Below, in pieces: positions 5,976-6,748 of a stretch of DNA of 6,748 nucleotides; positions within the stretch are counted from its first letter, which is position 1, and each line of letters begins with the position of its first letter. The translations under genes and the position numbers were made by a program. Source of the DNA: an uncultured Oscillospiraceae bacterium (lineage in GTDB: Bacteria > Bacillota > Clostridia > Oscillospirales > Acutalibacteraceae); NCBI GenBank assembly GCA_958366985.1, contig CATXDC010000040.1, positions 1 to 6,748 of the forward strand. Direction: 5' to 3'. Below the pieces are notes generated by a model that saw only the letters and a list, made by a program, of their open reading frames with translations, had not been told where the DNA came from and ran no database searches.

Positions 5976-6005
5976 AAGCCGCACCTTAATCGGTGCGGCT
6001 TTTTT
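5976..6005 (+). terminator. Rho-independent terminator of asd-dapA-dapB
   Basis: AAGCCGCACC (5976-5985) pairs with GGTGCGGCTT (5992-6001) across the loop TTAATC. This is a perfect GC-rich 10-bp stem, and the T-run continues to 6005. It starts 20 nt after the dapB stop. The opposite strand has only AAACAATTT after the stem, so it is a poor terminator for the convergent gene at 6021-6748. Confidence 0.92.
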
Positions 6006-6020
6006 ATTTAACAAATACAA

Positions 6021-6748
6021 TTAAAATCTTACATACTGTGCGCTGACGTATCCCTTTATTCCACTGCTGAGCTCTACATTATACCATCCGTTTGTGCTTG
6101 AGCCTATAACTTTAAAAGACTGTCCCTTACTTAAAGTTGTGCGGATTGTAGATGAAGTTGAGGGCGCTGACCTTACCCTTACGCCGCTGCCTGTTGAATA
6201 ACCGGTTCTCACCTGAGTTACAGTAGGTGCAGTAAATGAAACGTACTGTGCGCTGACATATCCTTTTGTGCCGTTACTGAGCTCTACATTGTACCATCCG
6301 TTTGTGCTGGAACCTATAACTTTAAAAGACTGTCCTTTGCTTAAAGTTGTACGGATTACAGATGAAGTAGAAGGAGCTGATCTTACCCTTACATTGCTTC
6401 CGGTAGAATAACCGGTTCTTATTTGAGTTACAGTAGGAGCTGTAAATGAAACATATTGAGCACTGATATATCCTTTTGTGCCGCTGCTGAGTTCAACATT
6501 ATACCAGCCGTTTTTGCTTTCTCCGATTACTTTAAATGACTGTCCTTTATTTACTGTTGTAAGGATTGTAGCAGAAGTGGAAGCTGCTGAACGTATACGG
6601 ACATTATCTCCGGTGGAATAACCTGTTCTTGTCTGAGGTGTAGTTACAGGTGGTGTAAAGGAAACATACTGGGCACTGATATATCCTTTTGTACCGCTGC
6701 TGAGTTCAACATTATACCAGCCGTTTTTGCTTTCTCCGATTACTTTAA
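6021..6748 (-). CDS. Tandem bacterial SH3 (SH3b) repeat protein, C-terminal part only
   Basis: The frame is open from the right window edge to a TAA at 6021-6023, so the start lies outside; 241 residues are visible. The visible part consists of three full bacterial SH3 domains plus the end of a fourth. Each has the family pattern GYSTGxxVRVRSAPSTSS, then KGQSFKVIG, NGWYNVEL, and GTKGYVSAQYV. Short Thr/Pro/Val linkers (SFTAPTVTQ) join them, and the protein ends QYVRF. In Bacillota, tandem SH3b domains usually form the cell-wall-binding tail of secreted peptidoglycan hydrolases or related surface proteins. The catalytic part, if any, and the signal peptide cannot be seen, so no specific function is assigned. 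Proline codons are mostly CCT (5 of 7), unlike asd. A GTG at 6210-6212 is an internal Val codon, not a start. Confidence 0.88.
   Translation of the reverse strand, partial: KVIGESKNGWYNVELSSGTKGYISAQYVSFTPPVTTPQTRTGYSTGDNVRIRSAASTSATILTTVNKGQSFKVIGESKNGWYNVELSSGTKGYISAQYVSFTAPTVTQIRTGYSTGSNVRVRSAPSTSSVIRTTLSKGQSFKVIGSSTNGWYNVELSNGTKGYVSAQYVSFTAPTVTQVRTGYSTGSGVRVRSAPSTSSTIRTTLSKGQSFKVIGSSTNGWYNVELSSGIKGYVSAQYVRF
6024..6748 (-). repeat. 210-bp in-frame tandem repeats encoding SH3b domains
   Basis: In reading order the units are A (6748-6630, partial), B (6629-6420, 70 codons), C (6419-6210, 70 codons) and D (6209-6024, 62 codons, no linker). The A-B linker is one codon longer (SFTPPVTTPQT) than the B-C and C-D linkers. 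A and B share GESKNGWYNVELSSGTKGYI almost base for base. C and D share RTTLSKGQSFKVIGSSTNGW and the ending GYVSAQYV. The units therefore fall into two pairs. Confidence 0.9.

Noticed and set aside
5976..6005. A bidirectional terminator serving the SH3b gene as well
   Set aside because: The minus strand lacks a T-run after the stem, so only the dapB side is well supported.
6021..6212. A stand-alone 63-residue single-SH3 protein starting at a GTG
   Set aside because: The same frame stays open, with the same repeats, to the window edge. The GTG is a Val codon in the linker between units C and D.

Overview
This window looks like core chromosome of a low- to mid-GC member of the Bacillota. A clostridial lineage near Ruminococcaceae/Oscillospirales is my inference, from the L-box leader on an asd-dapA-dapB operon, the strong AGGAGG-type ribosome binding sites, the tRNA cluster style and the bacterial SH3 repeats. 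The genus cannot be fixed from the sequence alone.

Layout, left to right. (1) 1-313, minus strand: a tightly packed tRNA array. In transcription order it is Val(UAC), Asp(GUC), Phe(GAA), Gly(GCC), and the Gly gene is cut by the left edge. A near-consensus promoter with upstream A-tracts (381-440) drives it. (2) 449-540: an unexplained hairpin, then a rho-independent terminator for the next transcription unit. (3) 569-2735, minus strand: queA then tgt, a two-gene queuosine operon. One of the Tgt substrate tRNAs, Asp(GUC), is encoded just downstream. (4) 2736-3188: a divergent, AT-rich intergenic region. It holds a weak candidate queA promoter, a good promoter reading right, and a complete lysine riboswitch (L box) with an intrinsic terminator. 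(5) 3189-5956, plus strand: asd, dapA, dapB, closed by a strong terminator. (6) 6021-6748, minus strand: the 3' end of a gene encoding tandem 70-residue bacterial SH3 domains. Its start lies beyond the right edge.

How the genes work together. Asd, DapA and DapB catalyse three consecutive steps from aspartyl phosphate to tetrahydrodipicolinate, on the diaminopimelate/lysine branch. The riboswitch should shut the operon down when lysine is plentiful. Tgt inserts preQ1 at position 34 of GUN-anticodon tRNAs, and QueA converts it to epoxyqueuosine.

Nothing here is a clearly new system. The points most worth a second look are the riboswitch expression platform, where the switch appears to run through P5 and possibly P4 rather than P1; the internal structure of the SH3 repeat array; and two unexplained dyads in intergenic DNA.
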